From contig JABLTG010000065.1 in NCBI GenBank assembly GCA_016618085.1, forward strand, positions 1 to 64,000: a stretch of 64,000 nucleotides of DNA, in the 5' to 3' direction. This document shows positions 31,013-42,894 of this stretch, in pieces; position 1 is the stretch's first letter, and every line of letters starts with the position of its first letter. The notes below the pieces were generated by a model. The model was not told where the DNA came from. It saw only the letters and a list, made by a program, of their open reading frames with translations, and made no database searches. This DNA comes from Neovahlkampfia damariscottae. Lineage: Eukaryota > Heterolobosea > Selenaionea > Neovahlkampfiida > Neovahlkampfiidae. Made by a program: the position numbers and the translations under genes.

Positions 31013-32551
31013 TTGGCTTTTCACATCAGCGTACATGAAAATGACTTCAAAGAATTTGAACAATTTACTGAAATACCTTTTGTTTATCAAGAAAATTTTG
31101 AAGAAAAATATCCAATTTCTCAAATTTTTGAATACTTTTTTGATAAACTTTTGTTGGTTGAAGGAATTTTTAAACTGGATCCTGAATCGAAATTGGTTGA
31201 AATTATGATAAAATATTTCGAAGCCTTTGAAAGAGGAGAAGTGGAATTCTCATTTTTGAAGAAATTTTCTTCCAAGATATCTTTTTCTAATGTGAAAAAT
31301 ACTGAAAAAGTTTTGGAAATGAAAAAACAAAGATTAGTGGAAATCCTCAAGAAAAAGTCATTTTTTATTGAACAAATTTGGATGAAAAAGATTGAAGAAT
31401 ATCCATTTAACATTAATAAAGCACCAGATTTCATTAAATCGAATCAGAAAGTAATCAAATTGGCACTCAAAAAATCACCAAAAACATTAGTTGTAATGGA
31501 TGATAAAATCAGAGACAGTGATGAAATAGCTGAATTTATTTCTGAAAATTGTAAATTTTTAGTAGGTTTCATGTATTTATCTCCACGTTTGAAAATGAAC
31601 AAATTATACGCAACAAGAGCAGTAAAATTAAGACCTTTGTATTATGCGTCACTCCCAAAAGAATTGAAGGAAGACAAACTTTTAGTACTCTCAATGTTTC
31701 ATTTTAATGGAACAATTGATGCAAAAATTCAAAAGAAGATTCCAAAATCTTTGTTTGAAGATTTTGAATTTCTAAAGAATTTACTCAATTTTGTTGAATT
31801 TGTACCATCCATTCTACCAAGTCACATCAAAGAAAATAGAAATTTAATCAAATTATCTTCTACCCTTCATCCATTTCGTCTAGGAACATTTCACTCAAAG
31901 TATCAACAAGACATGGAAATTTTAGAAGCTGTTTTTTCTGAACCAAAAAACTGTTGTGATAGCATTTTTAAATATCCTCCGATATATAATGATGAAAAAA
32001 GAACCATAGAATTATTGAAAAAAGCACCTGGTGTGATCTCATTGATGAATCCAAATTTCATTGATAAACAAGTAGTCAGGATATTTCTTCAAAGAAATAG
32101 ACTAATTTCATCTAATTTGATTGTAAAATGACCTGTTAAAGTTGTTAATAATGAAGAATTATTGAAATTTGGAATGGAATGTGATGTAGAGAATTTCAAA
32201 TTTTTCAGCGAATCAAATCCTTATTTTTTAAACGCTTTATCAATTCACATTGATGAAGTTTATGTGAAAAAATATATTGAACATAATAATTCATTAGGTA
32301 AATATTTGATGCTTGAGAATCAAAACAGGTTGGATTATTTGAACAGAAAGATTTTTTTGTTTGACAAAATTTTTAATCATCCTTTCTTTAAAAATCATAG
32401 AAGACATTTTGATTTAAAAGATGTTCAAGTTGAAAAATTTGAAGAACCATTACTTTTGAAAATATGTCTATCATTAAGAAGAATTTATCCAAATCTTCTG
32501 TCCAGAAAGAATTATCGAAATCATGACATTTCATTCAAGTTTAAAATGTGA
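31013..32551 (+). CDS. DUF4116-like helical repeat protein with one in-frame TGA
   Basis: One frame runs from 31013 to TAA at 32549-32551, interrupted only by TGA at 32129-32131 (372 codons before, 139 after). Composition and pattern continue unchanged across it, and no GT-AG intron removes it. The protein is all-helical with repeats spaced about 35 residues (L-P-x-E-L-K-x-D-K-L, L-P-S-H-I-K-E-N-R-N-L), similar to DUF4116 proteins. The first in-frame codon is a TTG, so the true start may lie in an upstream exon. Explanations: a fresh nonsense mutation, a sequence error, or stop readthrough. The gene converges on 32559-35270, with only 7 bp between stops. Confidence 0.55.
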
Positions 32552-32558
32552 AAGATGT

Positions 32559-35270
32559 TTATTTTCTTGGAGATTCAGATGATGAAAGATTTTTTGATGA
32601 TGATAATTTGTCACTTCTCTTCATTGAATTTTCAGATGTCATTTCAGAATCATCAATAAATGAAGTTTCATTGATTGATTCAGATTCCAAAATATCACCA
32701 TCTTCTTCAGCTAATTTATCAATATCTAAATTCAATAACATCATTCCTAAGATATCTTTTGGTTTATCATCCTTTAATTCCATATATTTTTCTTTCATTT
32801 CGATGATTTTCTTTTTTGAATTTTCAACAGAACTTTTCAAAGATGGAAGAAATGTTTTTCCTCTTTCGATCATAATTTTCTTCCAATCAGTTTTTCCAGG
32901 CATAGAAATGATGATGATTTGATTAAATTTTGTTTTTCCACCTTTAAGACCTGATAATGAAATAATTTCATATTGAAAATAAATTGGAGATTCTTTTGTT
33001 GTATTCAATAAATTTCCATCCAAATCAACAGGTTTACTGATGAAGACAAGTTCATTTGGATAATAAACAAATGTGTATGCATTTATTTTTTTCTTTGGTG
33101 AATCCCATTCCCAAAGCATTTCCATTTCAACACAACAACATTCTCTTTGAATTCCTTCTTTTAATGAATATGAAATAAACTTTGATTTTGTAATATTTGT
33201 GTCAATTGTATTCATTTTGTTTAAATTCAAATATCCATTCGCAACTTGTTGAAGTTCAAATGGTAAAATGATTTCAAATTGATAAGAATTAACAGAATCT
33301 TTGATGAATGACAATTTTGAGAACCAATTGACTGAAGAAACTGAAATTTTCATTTCATCAGTTGTATGAATAGAATCCCATGAATTTGAGTTATCTGATA
33401 TTGCTTGAGCAAAATTCAAATCTTTTGAATCAAGTATTGAATTTTTGAAATCATCATTATTATAAGAAGACAAGAGACCTAAAATTGGAGACATAACAAT
33501 GACATCATGTTGGTATTTTGCTAAAATTTCTTGAACTTCATCTATTTGAACGAATCGCTTAAATGAATCCAATTGATGTTCCAACTTTACATCTTGATAA
33601 ATTTTGTTGAAATATTTGAATGTTGGATAATTTTTAATTCTATTTGATAAACAATCTTTCAAATCTTCAATTTTATCTTTTGAAAGACAAAGATCTTTTG
33701 ATGATTTTGGTTCAATATATGTTTTCAAAATTTCTTCAACTTTTTTATTTTCCTTTTCGAATTGTGATTTTTCGTTCAATTTCTTTAAGACTAAATATTC
33801 AGAAATGAAATCCCAAGAATCAGTATTATGTTGAGATTTCAAAAATTTGATGTATGCATCTTTAATCTCTTTCTTTTTTAATGAAGAAAAATGAACAACA
33901 TAATTTGAAAGTTGAAATACTTTTTTTCTTTTTTCCATTTTTTGTTGATATTGTTCATCTAATCCATCAATATCCAAGTCCCAAATTAACTTTCCAAATG
34001 GTTGTACAGGAAGACCTTCCCATAACTCATTGAATTCAAATTTCATATCAGCAATTCTTCTTGGAGTTTTTGAATATTCTTTTGAAATTGAATTATGCAG
34101 TCCATTGACAATAATGTCTAAAGCCCAATATTTAGTTTTTCTTTTGATATCATAAGTGATACACATATCAAACATGGTTGTATTTTTATCAATATAAGTC
34201 AGTTTTGTTGTTCCAATATAGAACATTGGGATTGCTTTCAATTTCTTTTCAGTTTTATCTTTTTGTCTCAATGGAACTTGTTGAGTTTTGAGGAACTCAC
34301 ATCCTGGAAAATTTGAACATTTGGTATAAAGTGTTAATTGTTTCTTTTCTGGGTCATAAATGAATTTAATTAGATTTCTAGCGACTCTTCTTTGATAAAG
34401 TGGATATGGTAATTTTGATTGGCCTTGAGCAAACAAAAAGTCTCCAAATTTGAAATCTAAGGTGATAAATTCATTGTAAGCCGTATTATGATGATTTTGA
34501 AAAACAGCAATACAAGCTTCTTGAAATGGTTGATTCAATTTGATTTGATATTTTACATTCAGAGTATCTGACGTTAAAAAAGTTAAATTTGGAAAATAAT
34601 TCATTTTAGAGACAAATATTTTGGATTGTTTTTTCTTGTGTTCTGAGATTAATTTCCAATTTGGGTTGTCATTGAAGAATTCGTCCATGAAATGAAAATC
34701 TTTTTCTTCAAAATTTAACTTTTCAAAATCTTCATCTTTGTAATTATAAAGAGCAGTAAGTCTAGGAAGTAGAACATCTCTGTTGTGTTGATGTTTTTCA
34801 AGCAACTATTTCGGAAAATTAATGGAGAGTCCAGGTGTTTTTACCTTTAAACATTCTTCTGTTCTTGTGTATCGTTTGTATGAATCATTTTTATATTCTA
34901 CAAGTACAGCTTTGTAAAAAGGTGCCAAAATATCTGTTGGTGATTCTTCAAGTGTCCACTCATCTTGGTTTAGGTTTTTTATTTTTTCCAAAAAATGCTG
35001 TTTTTCTTCAGTCAAGATTCCAAGTTCATTTGGTGATTTTGGGGCGAGATAAGTGTTTACAATATTGTTGAATTCTTTTTTCAACTGTTTTTGATCCTTT
35101 TTTTTGATGAGTTGTTCTAAATTCTTCACACTTAAGACAAATAAAAAGTTTTCAAGATTGTGCTCTTTTTTGAGGAATTCTATGAAGCTGTTTGTGATTT
35201 CAGGCACTTCTAGTATACTTTGAAACTGAATGATTGAATCACCAACGTGAAAAACTTTTTCTTCAGACAT
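32559..35270 (-). CDS. RGS-START-like-RGS-START-like protein
   Basis: Exons 34845-35270 and 32559-34805 with a 39-nt intron, about 890 residues. An RGS domain lies at residues about 15-150 (F-Q-S-I-L-E-V-P-E-I-T-N-S-F to Y-K-R-Y-T-R-T-E). A region of about 220 residues follows with a START/SRPBCC-like pattern (N-W-K-L-I, then W-E-G-L-P). A second RGS (residues about 430-580, F-I-S-E-Y-L-V-L to S-F-K-R-F) and a second START-like region (N-S-W-D-S-I, then M-E-M-L-W-E-W) come next, ending in a Ser/Lys tail. The doubled order suggests internal duplication. START domains bind lipids, so this may couple lipid sensing to G-protein control. Start: ATG 35270 (M-S-E-E-K) follows a CCAAT motif; an in-frame ATG at 35390 is the alternative. 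Confidence 0.7.
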
Positions 35271-35919
35271 GTCCGTTAACCAAAGATCCGTTGTGATTTG
35301 ACAATAATAGCCAATGAAAATCAATTCACTGCCAAATTTAGAAATATGAAAAATTTCTGAAATTCGAGAAAAATGTACCTCCTTATTCATGTCTGACTTT
35401 TTATAAGACAGAAACTTCTTTCTTCTGTTGAACGTTATTTTCTAAAAATGGAAATTCCATTGTATCAAATGGGACGGTTTTGAAACTAGTTTTCAGATTC
35501 TGAATACCTTCAGCATTAAGAGATTAATTATGATAGAATCTATATAGTGATGGCCATCATTCTGTTTGCAACTGAATATTCAATTTTCTCTCATTTAATT
35601 TTTTTTTCTTTTCCTGACAGAAACTAGATATTTAGATATTTAGTGTGAGAAGATTGCTAATTTTTCAGTTTTATCTTTCAATTTTTTGAATATGCATAGC
35701 CTTAATTCAACGTTTTCCAAATTAATGAATCAGTTATACTTGTTTCGATTGTCCAAGCAATAATGTGTTTGATTGTTTTAATATTCTACAATGGTTTAAT
35801 ACCCAAAAAGAAAATACATTTTTGTTTTTCTTTTTGGAATTGAAAAATGGTTTTAATTGGATATTTACCTTCCAAAATCCTTCAATCAAACAAAACTCAA
35901 TTTGAAAAAAGGACACAAC
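35271..35919. other. Intergenic region between divergent genes
   Basis: About 650 bp between the RGS/START gene (minus) and the Gly/His-rich gene (plus). It contains a CCAAT motif near 35308 and, near 35520-35700, T-rich and repeat-poor DNA. No supported gene. Confidence 0.4.
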
Positions 35920-36379
35920 ATGGGCTTATGTTTAGATATTTGTTTAGGTTTGATATTTATAAAACTCATTTTTAAGGAGGTGGAGCTCATTATCATCACG
36001 ATTATGATGACCATCATCATCATCACCACCATAACCATCACAACCATATGAATAGAGGTGGATATAACCGTGGTTATGGAAAACAACATAATTATTCATC
36101 TGGAGGAAATACATATTCAGGTATTCTCAAACAAATAATTCTAATTTTTTTCAACACAGGAACCATTGGAGGTGGCTCATCAAGTGGCTATGGAAATAGT
36201 GGAGGATATAACTCAGGTTATGGAAGTTCTTCTAATGGAGGAAATTCGTATTCAGGTAAATAAAAAACAAACATTTATCCACAGGAACGATTGGAGGAGG
36301 TTCTTCAGGAGGATACAACTCAGGATATGGTGGATCATCAGGAGGAAATACATACTCTGGAACTATCGGTGGATATTAA
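35920..36379 (+). CDS. His-rich and Gly/Tyr/Ser-rich repeat protein, MGxC start
   Basis: Four exons: 35920-35947, 35977-36120, 36160-36255 and 36285-36379, with introns of 29, 39 and 29 nt. The protein begins M-G-L-C-L-D-I-C (a possible dual acylation site), then a block of about 14 His with Asp and Asn, then Gly/Tyr/Ser repeats. Exons 3 and 4 each encode one unit, G-T-I-G-G-G-S-S ... G-Y ... G-G-N-x-Y-S-G, with all introns in the same phase, so exons can be added or lost without breaking the frame. The His block could bind metal. Repetitive Gly/Tyr stretches are typical of sticky or structural proteins. No family is assigned. Confidence 0.75.
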
Positions 36380-36587
36380 AAATAAAATGTAAAAAAATAT
36401 TTTTTCATTTGTGAAAAAGTGCCCACAATTTTTTTTCCGTCTTGTGAGGTGTTGATTTGATGAAAAAAATTTCAATCGGAAATTGAATGATGACTTGTAG
36501 GGTAATCTCAACAGAAAATGTGGACACCTTAAAAATACCAACTCGTACTAAGTTTACTGACAAAAAAATTTGCATTTTTTGTTAATG

Positions 36588-38487
36588 TCACCAGAAGAAA
36601 GATGTGATGGATTTTTTTTCTTCTTCTTTTTCATTGTCTTGCTTTTGAAATCCAAACAATGATAAACTATCTGAAATGATGTTTGAACTTTTGGATTCTT
36701 CATTTTCATCATTTTGAATTCCCAACAATGACAATCCATCATTTAACATATTTTTTGAAGTCATTTTGACATCTCTTGTTATATTTGATATTCTATTTAA
36801 TTGAACTAATTCTTTTGATTTTTCTATTACATTTGTGATGCTAGATTTCCGATTGGAAAATTCTGAAGTTTTTCTTCCTTCAATCATGTCCAATAAATCA
36901 TTGATATCAGGTCGATCAGAAGGATTTTTTTGTAGAGTATGCAAAATTATATTTAGAATCAAGTTTGATTTGAAATCTCTTGAATAAATTTCAGACACTA
37001 TCCATTCAACAAAAGCGAATTCCCCACTTTTAAACAGTTCAATGTACATTGGGTTTTTCAATTCAAGAGTACATAACTCGAAGAATATACATCCTAAAGA
37101 CCAAATATCACCTTCTTTACCAAATATTTTTCCTTCTCCATCTTCAAACTGACCAATAAAAATTAAGAAATATCTTACATATTCACAAGCCATGTAATTT
37201 TGTGTTCCAGCAAATGTTTTGGCAACAGAGTGTGTGGTATCTTTCATTAAACCAAAATCACCAATTTTCAATAATTTACAATTTTTTGTCATGAAAATAT
37301 TTCCAGGTTTCAAATCTCTCTAAAAAATTAATTATACATCAATTCTTACATGAACTAAATTTTTCTGATGCAAACATTGCACTCCTTTAATCATTTGCGT
37401 CATGAAATCTTTAATTAACTCTTCATTTAATATTTCTTTCTTTTTTTGAGCTTTTGAAAGATATTGAGACAAATCTCCATTCTTATAAAATTCCATGACA
37501 AATGACAATTTTTTCAAATCTCCACTCACAAAATAGTCTTTGAATTCTACTAAATTTTCGTGATGAATTCTCTAAAATGTAAAAAAAACATAAATTTTAC
37601 CTGCATCAGAACAACTTCTTTTAATGAATCATTTAATGAATTTCCATCATCAATTTGAACTTTTTTAAGAGCAATTTCTTCATTATTTCTTTTATCAGTA
37701 GCTAAAAAAACAGTACCCATTCCTCCTTTTCCAATTTTTTTAATGATTTCATACCGATTTTCTTTTGATTGATTTTTTTTTTCATTTAAATCTTCTTCAG
37801 GATTATAATCATCTTCAATTGTTTTTTTATCAGATTCTATGTGAAATATATCATCTTCAATTTCTCCTAAAGATTTTCTGGTTGATTTTACAATAGGTTT
37901 TTCTTGGATTTCCATGCTTTGTCTTTTTCTCATTTGAATAGTTGGATTTTCATTCAATAATTTGTTTCCATCTTTTCTATCACCAATATTAAAAGTAGTG
38001 ACAGAGAAATAAATTGTTCCTTTTGGTACTCTTTGAAGTTCTAATTCAAATTCTTTTAACTCGTTCAAATACAACTTGGAAAGGTTAATCTTTTGTTGAA
38101 AAGTGAGATTTTTTAGAATATTTATCTTACTTTCGTACATCCAAAAAACTGTGAAGATTTGAATAAACCAGCTTTGGAGTAAATTTCAACATACAAAAAG
38201 TTGTCCAGATTTTCAAGCTTTAAAAAATATAAAATTGGAATTAAAAATTTACTGGAATCCATATAACTTCTTCAAACTCTGGATTAATTCCTTTTGCAGT
38301 TGAACTTTCTTTTTTTATTTTAATTTTTGATTCATCTTTGAAAATTTTGAAAATAACACAAGAAGACAAAGAGGAAGAATTTGAAGCTAAATTCATTATT
38401 TTATGTAATTTAATCGCAATTCCTATTATATGAATCACTTTTTTATTTTTTACCTGCATCTTCACTCTTCTTTCGAGAGTAGGACAT
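36588..38487 (-). CDS. C2 domain-protein kinase
   Basis: Seven exons and six introns of about 28-41 nt. Start: ATG 38487 (M-S-Y-S-R-K-K-S). Residues about 12-110 form a C2 domain (I-A-I-K-L-H-K-I-M-N-L, then N-P-E-F-E-E-V-I-W, then F-F-G-C-T-K-I-N-L). After an acidic linker, the kinase domain shows G-K-G-G-M-G-T-V-F, A-L-K-K, I-H-H-E-N-L, H-R-D-L-K-P-G-N, G-D-F-G-L and a changed A-P-E (A-C-E); all catalytic residues are present. A Ser-rich tail ends at 36588. C2 domains bind membrane lipids, often with calcium, so the kinase probably works at membranes. The junctions V-H/R-D-L-K-P and C-E-Y/F-E-D are rebuilt only by removing the small introns. Confidence 0.85.
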
Positions 38488-38605
38488 TTGGCCAATGGAA
38501 TTTTCCCAATACATGATTCAACAAAAAGAAAATGGAAAAGATGATCCAAACATAATTCAAAAATCTATTCCTAAAAGGAAATCAAATAAAAACAAAGAAG
38601 AACTT

Positions 38606-39460
38606 TTATTTTTTTTCAGTCTTTTGTTCTTCTGTCTTCTTTTCATCAGTTTTATTTTCATTTGTATTTTGTTCACCATTCTTATTCGCAGCAATTCTTT
38701 GAAGAAACACAACATCTTTACATTTCATGTCTCCCTCACCTTCTTTCAAAACAGCAGGGAAAGTTGCAAGAGCACGATGAAGAAGGAATTTCTTACCATC
38801 AACATCTCTGATTGTTTGACCTCCAATATAAACACCATCTCCAAGTTCATCATGTTGTAATTCAAATACCAAAGGAAGAATTCCAGTTTCAGTTTCAGCC
38901 AATGGTAATTTGTTCCAGAAAATGATTTTTGGAAAAACTTCTTGTCCTTGTTCATCAACGTAATCCATTTCACCGTATCCAATGAGTTGATTTTGCATTA
39001 TTTTTTTTCCAGCCATATTTGGAATATCAACACCTGCTTCATTCAAAACTTTGATGACCCATAAATCAGTTTTGACTTCAACATTTGAGCTTGGAAATGC
39101 AGATTCTTTTATTTTATCTGAATAAGCTCCAGCAAGAATATGTCTATAAGCAGGGTTAAATTGAACTCCAACTAATTCAAGACCTTCTATTGGTTGAGTG
39201 AAATCCCATCCATAAACTTCTTTGATTTTTTCAATAGCTCGTTGTTTATATTCATCAGTCATTCTTTCTTTATCCATTTCGATTAATACAGGATTAGCTT
39301 CAGTGATTTCACCTCCAAGGAGATGATCAAAAGCAGCTTTGAAAGCAAGGCATTTTTTGAGTTGATCTACAGGTTTATCAGTTGGTTGTTGTCCATTTGG
39401 TTCTTGTGATTGAATTGTGAGAACGAAAAAAATTGCTAAACAGAGGAGTAATAACTTCAT
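38606..39460 (-). CDS. Secreted protein of unknown function
   Basis: 284 residues, single exon, from the ATG at 39460. Signal peptide L-L-L-L-C-L-A-I-F-F-V-L-T-I, then a Pro/Gln/Asp linker and a mixed globular region (L-E-L-V-G-V-Q-F-N-P-A-Y-R, Y-I-G-G-Q-T-I-R-D-V-D-G-K) with two cysteines in the C-terminal part and one near the start. The last 25 residues are Lys/Glu/Asn/Thr repeats (K-T-D-E-K-K-T-E-E-Q-K-T-E-K-K). Codon use is C-richer than in neighbours, suggesting good expression. No family is recognised. Confidence 0.7.
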   Translation of the reverse strand: MKLLLLCLAIFFVLTIQSQEPNGQQPTDKPVDQLKKCLAFKAAFDHLLGGEITEANPVLIEMDKERMTDEYKQRAIEKIKEVYGWDFTQPIEGLELVGVQFNPAYRHILAGAYSDKIKESAFPSSNVEVKTDLWVIKVLNEAGVDIPNMAGKKIMQNQLIGYGEMDYVDEQGQEVFPKIIFWNKLPLAETETGILPLVFELQHDELGDGVYIGGQTIRDVDGKKFLLHRALATFPAVLKEGEGDMKCKDVVFLQRIAANKNGEQNTNENKTDEKKTEEQKTEKK

Positions 39461-39641
39461 TTTTTTTTTGTTTTGCAAACTGAAATGTTAGTGGAATATC
39501 TACATCTATTTATAGAAGCCAGTGATCAAGATCAGTTAAGATCTGAGGATCACATGTTTTTCATTTGTTCTTTTTTGTATTCATCCAGAGCCCATTTTTG
39601 TTTGTGGAATCAGACCAATCAGATAAATTTGTATTGTTTTA

Positions 39642-40174
39642 ATGGGTTTTGTGTTGAGAAGAAGTTTGGATTTTGTTAAAAAATACAGAAATTATGTAAT
39701 AGCATCCGCAGTTGGAATTTCGATTTATAAAAGAGAAGGTTTTGGAAATATATTTTATTTCTATTATCATTCTGCCAAAGCTAATAATTTTGCAAAAAAA
39801 AAAATGTACTCAGAAGCAATACACGAATATGATTTAATCATAGAAAAAAATCCAGCAACTCGGTTTGAAAAAGGTTCTTAAAAAAGAAAGTGTTAAATTT
39901 TTTTTTTGAAGCTGAATATTTGAAGTCAATTGGAAGACTGGACGAAGCAATTTTGGAGATGGAAAAAATGATAATTGAATCAAAATATGAAATAATAGCA
40001 TCATTGGCGTATGGAAATAAAGCCAATTATTTGATAGAAAAGAAGGAATATTCAGAAGCATTGGATGTTTATCGTGAGATGATTAACAATTTTCCAGAAA
40101 TTAACAAAGATGACATTATGAAAAAAATGGATTATTTAGAGTATTTAATTGATTCAAATAAACGAAAAAGTTAA
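39642..40174 (+). CDS. Small TPR protein, possibly membrane-anchored
   Basis: Two exons, about 39642-39856 and 39931-40174, joined over an intron of about 37 nt inside a TPR, which restores F-E-K-A-E-Y-L-K-S-I-G-R. About 165 residues. The N-terminus is basic (L-R-R-S-L-D-F-V-K-K) with a short hydrophobic run (Y-V-I-A-S-A-V-G-I-S-I-Y), which could be a tail for an organelle membrane. Three to four TPRs follow (M-Y-S-E-A-I-H-E-Y, R-L-D-E-A-I-L-E-M, E-Y-S-E-A-L-D-V-Y). Its stop codon overlaps the stop of the opposite gene. Confidence 0.65.
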
Positions 40175-41392
40175 ATTTGTTCAATCATTTCGTCAGAAAT
40201 CAAATTTTCAGTTGGATTTGATTCTTCATGTTGTACATCCGTTTCTGGAACAGAATCATCATTCAGTTCATTTACAGTTTCTTCATCAATTTTATTTTCC
40301 ATTTCCTGAGGTTTTTCTTCAAAATTTTCATCAATTGCGTTGTAAACTAAAATTCCAATCACTGTCACACAAAATGAAAGAAAGTAATACCATTTAGGCT
40401 TGAAAAATTACAAATTTCAAAAAGTTACCACGAAAGCAAATATTATTATACTTGTAATTAATGAATATACATTCACTGTTAACAATGAAATATTCAAAAA
40501 AGTTGCAGAACTCAATGTTATCAACACTGGAATTGAAGTATAAAGCAAAAACATAACAGATGTAAATGCGCATAAATAGGCGACTATACTCCAACTCCAA
40601 TTAATTTGAATGATTTCTTGATGCTCAAATAAAATTCTAAAGTCAAAAATAAATGTTGAAGTACCCTTGAAAAATACTGATCCAGAAACCAAAAAAACCA
40701 ACCATCGACAAAACTTCAACTGAATCTAATAAAGAACTTTCTTTCTGTTTCATCAAATATTCAACTGCTACATTGCCTGAAAAAATTAGAATTTCATTTT
40801 TTTGTAACTTGATGCATAGAATATTGTGGCAACAATCACACATATATTTCCAAACAAAATCATCTTTGCGCTACTCGAATTTGTTTCACTTGTAACAAAA
40901 TAATCAGCCAATATCAATCCAAAAATTCCAGTTAAACAAATTATCACTCCAATAAAATGATTCCATTTATATTTTCTCCTCAGAATGAATATCGACAGAA
41001 TCATCGCAGAAGGAGTTGAAAATGATAATAATAATGACGCATTTGTTATAGTAATATATCTATATGCCAAAATTGCAAGAAAATTTGCTTCAACATCCAC
41101 AAATCCAACAATTGAATATTTCCAAAATGAAATAATTCTCTTCTGCTTCCATGGCAGAATAGTTTTTGATTTGATACAAAATAAAGTGTAATAAACAACA
41201 AATAAGGTCAAATATAAAATTGAACTTTGAGTTGTTGGAATATCAACACCATTTTTATTCAACAAAGTTGATAACACCTTTTTTGTTTAGTTTTTTTTTT
41301 GGGTATAATCCTACTCCTGTGGATGAATTCAACATGGCTACAAATTGTCCAAATACAAAAATACCAAAAAACTTCAGAATTTTTTGTATCAT
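40171..41392 (-). CDS. SLC35F-type (DMT superfamily) transporter, copy 1
   Basis: Five exons and four introns of about 31-48 nt; start ATG 41392. Ten hydrophobic segments. The order of motifs fits the SLC35F1/2 group of drug/metabolite transporters: G-Q-F-V-A-M at the start, D-V-E-A-N-F in the first half, N-V-A-V-E-Y, G-F-F-G-F-W, and Y-T-S-I-P-V-L-I then S-A-T-F-L-N-I-S-L-L-T-V-N-V-Y in the second half (SLC35F: Y-S-x-P, N-L-S-L-L-T-x-D). A polar acidic tail of about 60 residues follows the last helix. SLC35F substrates are mostly unknown. Tandem with copy 2 upstream. Confidence 0.8.
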
Positions 41393-41492
41393 TTTCTGTT
41401 GAGGTGCCTTTCCAAACTGATATTTTTATCCAATAAAATTGGTTTATCTTTCAATTATAAAATTGAACACAAAAAAAGGTTTTAGTATTTTT

Positions 41493-42737
41493 TTATTCAG
41501 AATAATTTATATTTACTGTTTGTTGTGATTCTACATTCGAATTGTTTTCAATTTCTATTGTTGAAAATTCTTCATCAATTTCTTCAAGAAATTCTTTCTT
41601 TTCCTCGTCTTGTTGAGGCTGTTCTGACTTTTCATTACTTTCAGGTAATAAACTATAACTTGATATTCCAAGTATTGTAACTCCTAATGAAGCAAAATAA
41701 AACCAACGACTCTAAAAAGAAACATAAAAATTAATTTGTTGTTTTTTACATTGAAACCGAAAAGCAAAATTGAACCGAAGAATGCATAAATATTTGATGT
41801 CAAAAATGATAAATTCATGAAACTTGCTGAACTCATGTGTACTAAAATTGGTATAAAAGAGTATAATAAAAATTGAGATAAATCATATGATAAAATCAAC
41901 AAGACAATCTCAAAATCCCATTTGATTTTGACCAACGTAGCATGTTCTAACAGTAAACTATTGTAATATATTTTTAAAAAATCAATTAAAATTCAAACGT
42001 CTGCAAAACACTGAAACAGAAACCAAAGAAACCCATTGTTGATAAAATTTCAAAAGGATCCAAATTGGATTCTTTCATGGTGTATTCAACGCCAACATTT
42101 TGTGCTGAAAAACAAAATGCACTTGCTAAACACAATCCATTGCCTATAAGTATTTTTAAAGCTGTTAACTCTTCATTTGAATTTTCACTCAATGTTAAAT
42201 AGTCAGCAACAACCAAACCAAACAATGCAAACAGACATATCCCGACACCCAAATAGTGATTTACTTTATATTTCTTTTTTAATAGAATCTTTGACAAAAT
42301 CATTGAACAAGGAGTAGTAAATGATGCTATCAATGTTACATAAGTTACACTTGTATATTTCAACGAGGTGACAACTATTCAAAGGTTAATGTTCATTATT
42401 CAATAAATACCTAAAAAATTTGCTTCTACATCAAATAATGCAATTATTAAATATTTCCAAGCAGGTACACTTCGGTTTTGATTCCATGGCAAAAAAGTTT
42501 TTTTTTTAATTGAGTAAAGTGGATAAAAAACGAGAAATAAACTTGCATATAGCAGAATAGTTTGAGCAGTTGGAATAGGAGCTATTTTTTGATAAAGTAA
42601 TGAAATTAAAATCTTGAAGAGAATTAATGTGAAATTGAAATTCTTACTGCGTTGAGTGCATTAAATCCTGACATGAGTTGACTTAAAGCAATAGTTCCGA
42701 CCAGTTTTAGTGATCTAAGGACAACCAACTTTCTCAT
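41493..42737 (-). CDS. SLC35F-type transporter, copy 2
   Basis: Five exons, start ATG 42737 (M-R-K-L-V-V-L-R-S-L-K). Motifs align with copy 1: Q-L-M-S-G-F-N-A, D-V-E-A-N-F-L, L-K-K-K-Y-K-V-N-H, M-G-F-F-G-F-C, Y-S-F-I-P-I-L, S-A-S-F-M-N-L-S-F-L-T-S-N-I-Y. Introns include one in the D-V-E-A-N-F-L region (about 37 nt) that copy 1 lacks. It ends in an acidic Glu-rich tail (E-E-K-K-E-F-L-E-E-I) and stops at 41493, 100 bp before copy 1 begins. Clear tandem duplication, old enough for much sequence change. Confidence 0.8.
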
Positions 42738-42894
42738 TTTCACTTAATCTAAATTTATCCTTGTTGGGCCAATGAAAACGTTGCTGAACTGATAAAAAAG
42801 GATCAAGAAGGAGAATTGTGAATTGTAAAAAATAATTTGAATTTGAATATGTTAGAATGTCATGGAAAATTCAACCAATTAACTATTTTGGAAG

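Noticed and set aside
32129-32131. Selenocysteine at the in-frame TGA
   Set aside because: No redox motif around it and no SECIS-like hairpin seen in the 8-bp gap to the next gene.
36166-36414. Alternative frame through the Gly/Tyr gene
   Set aside because: Runs through introns that splice well in the other frame.
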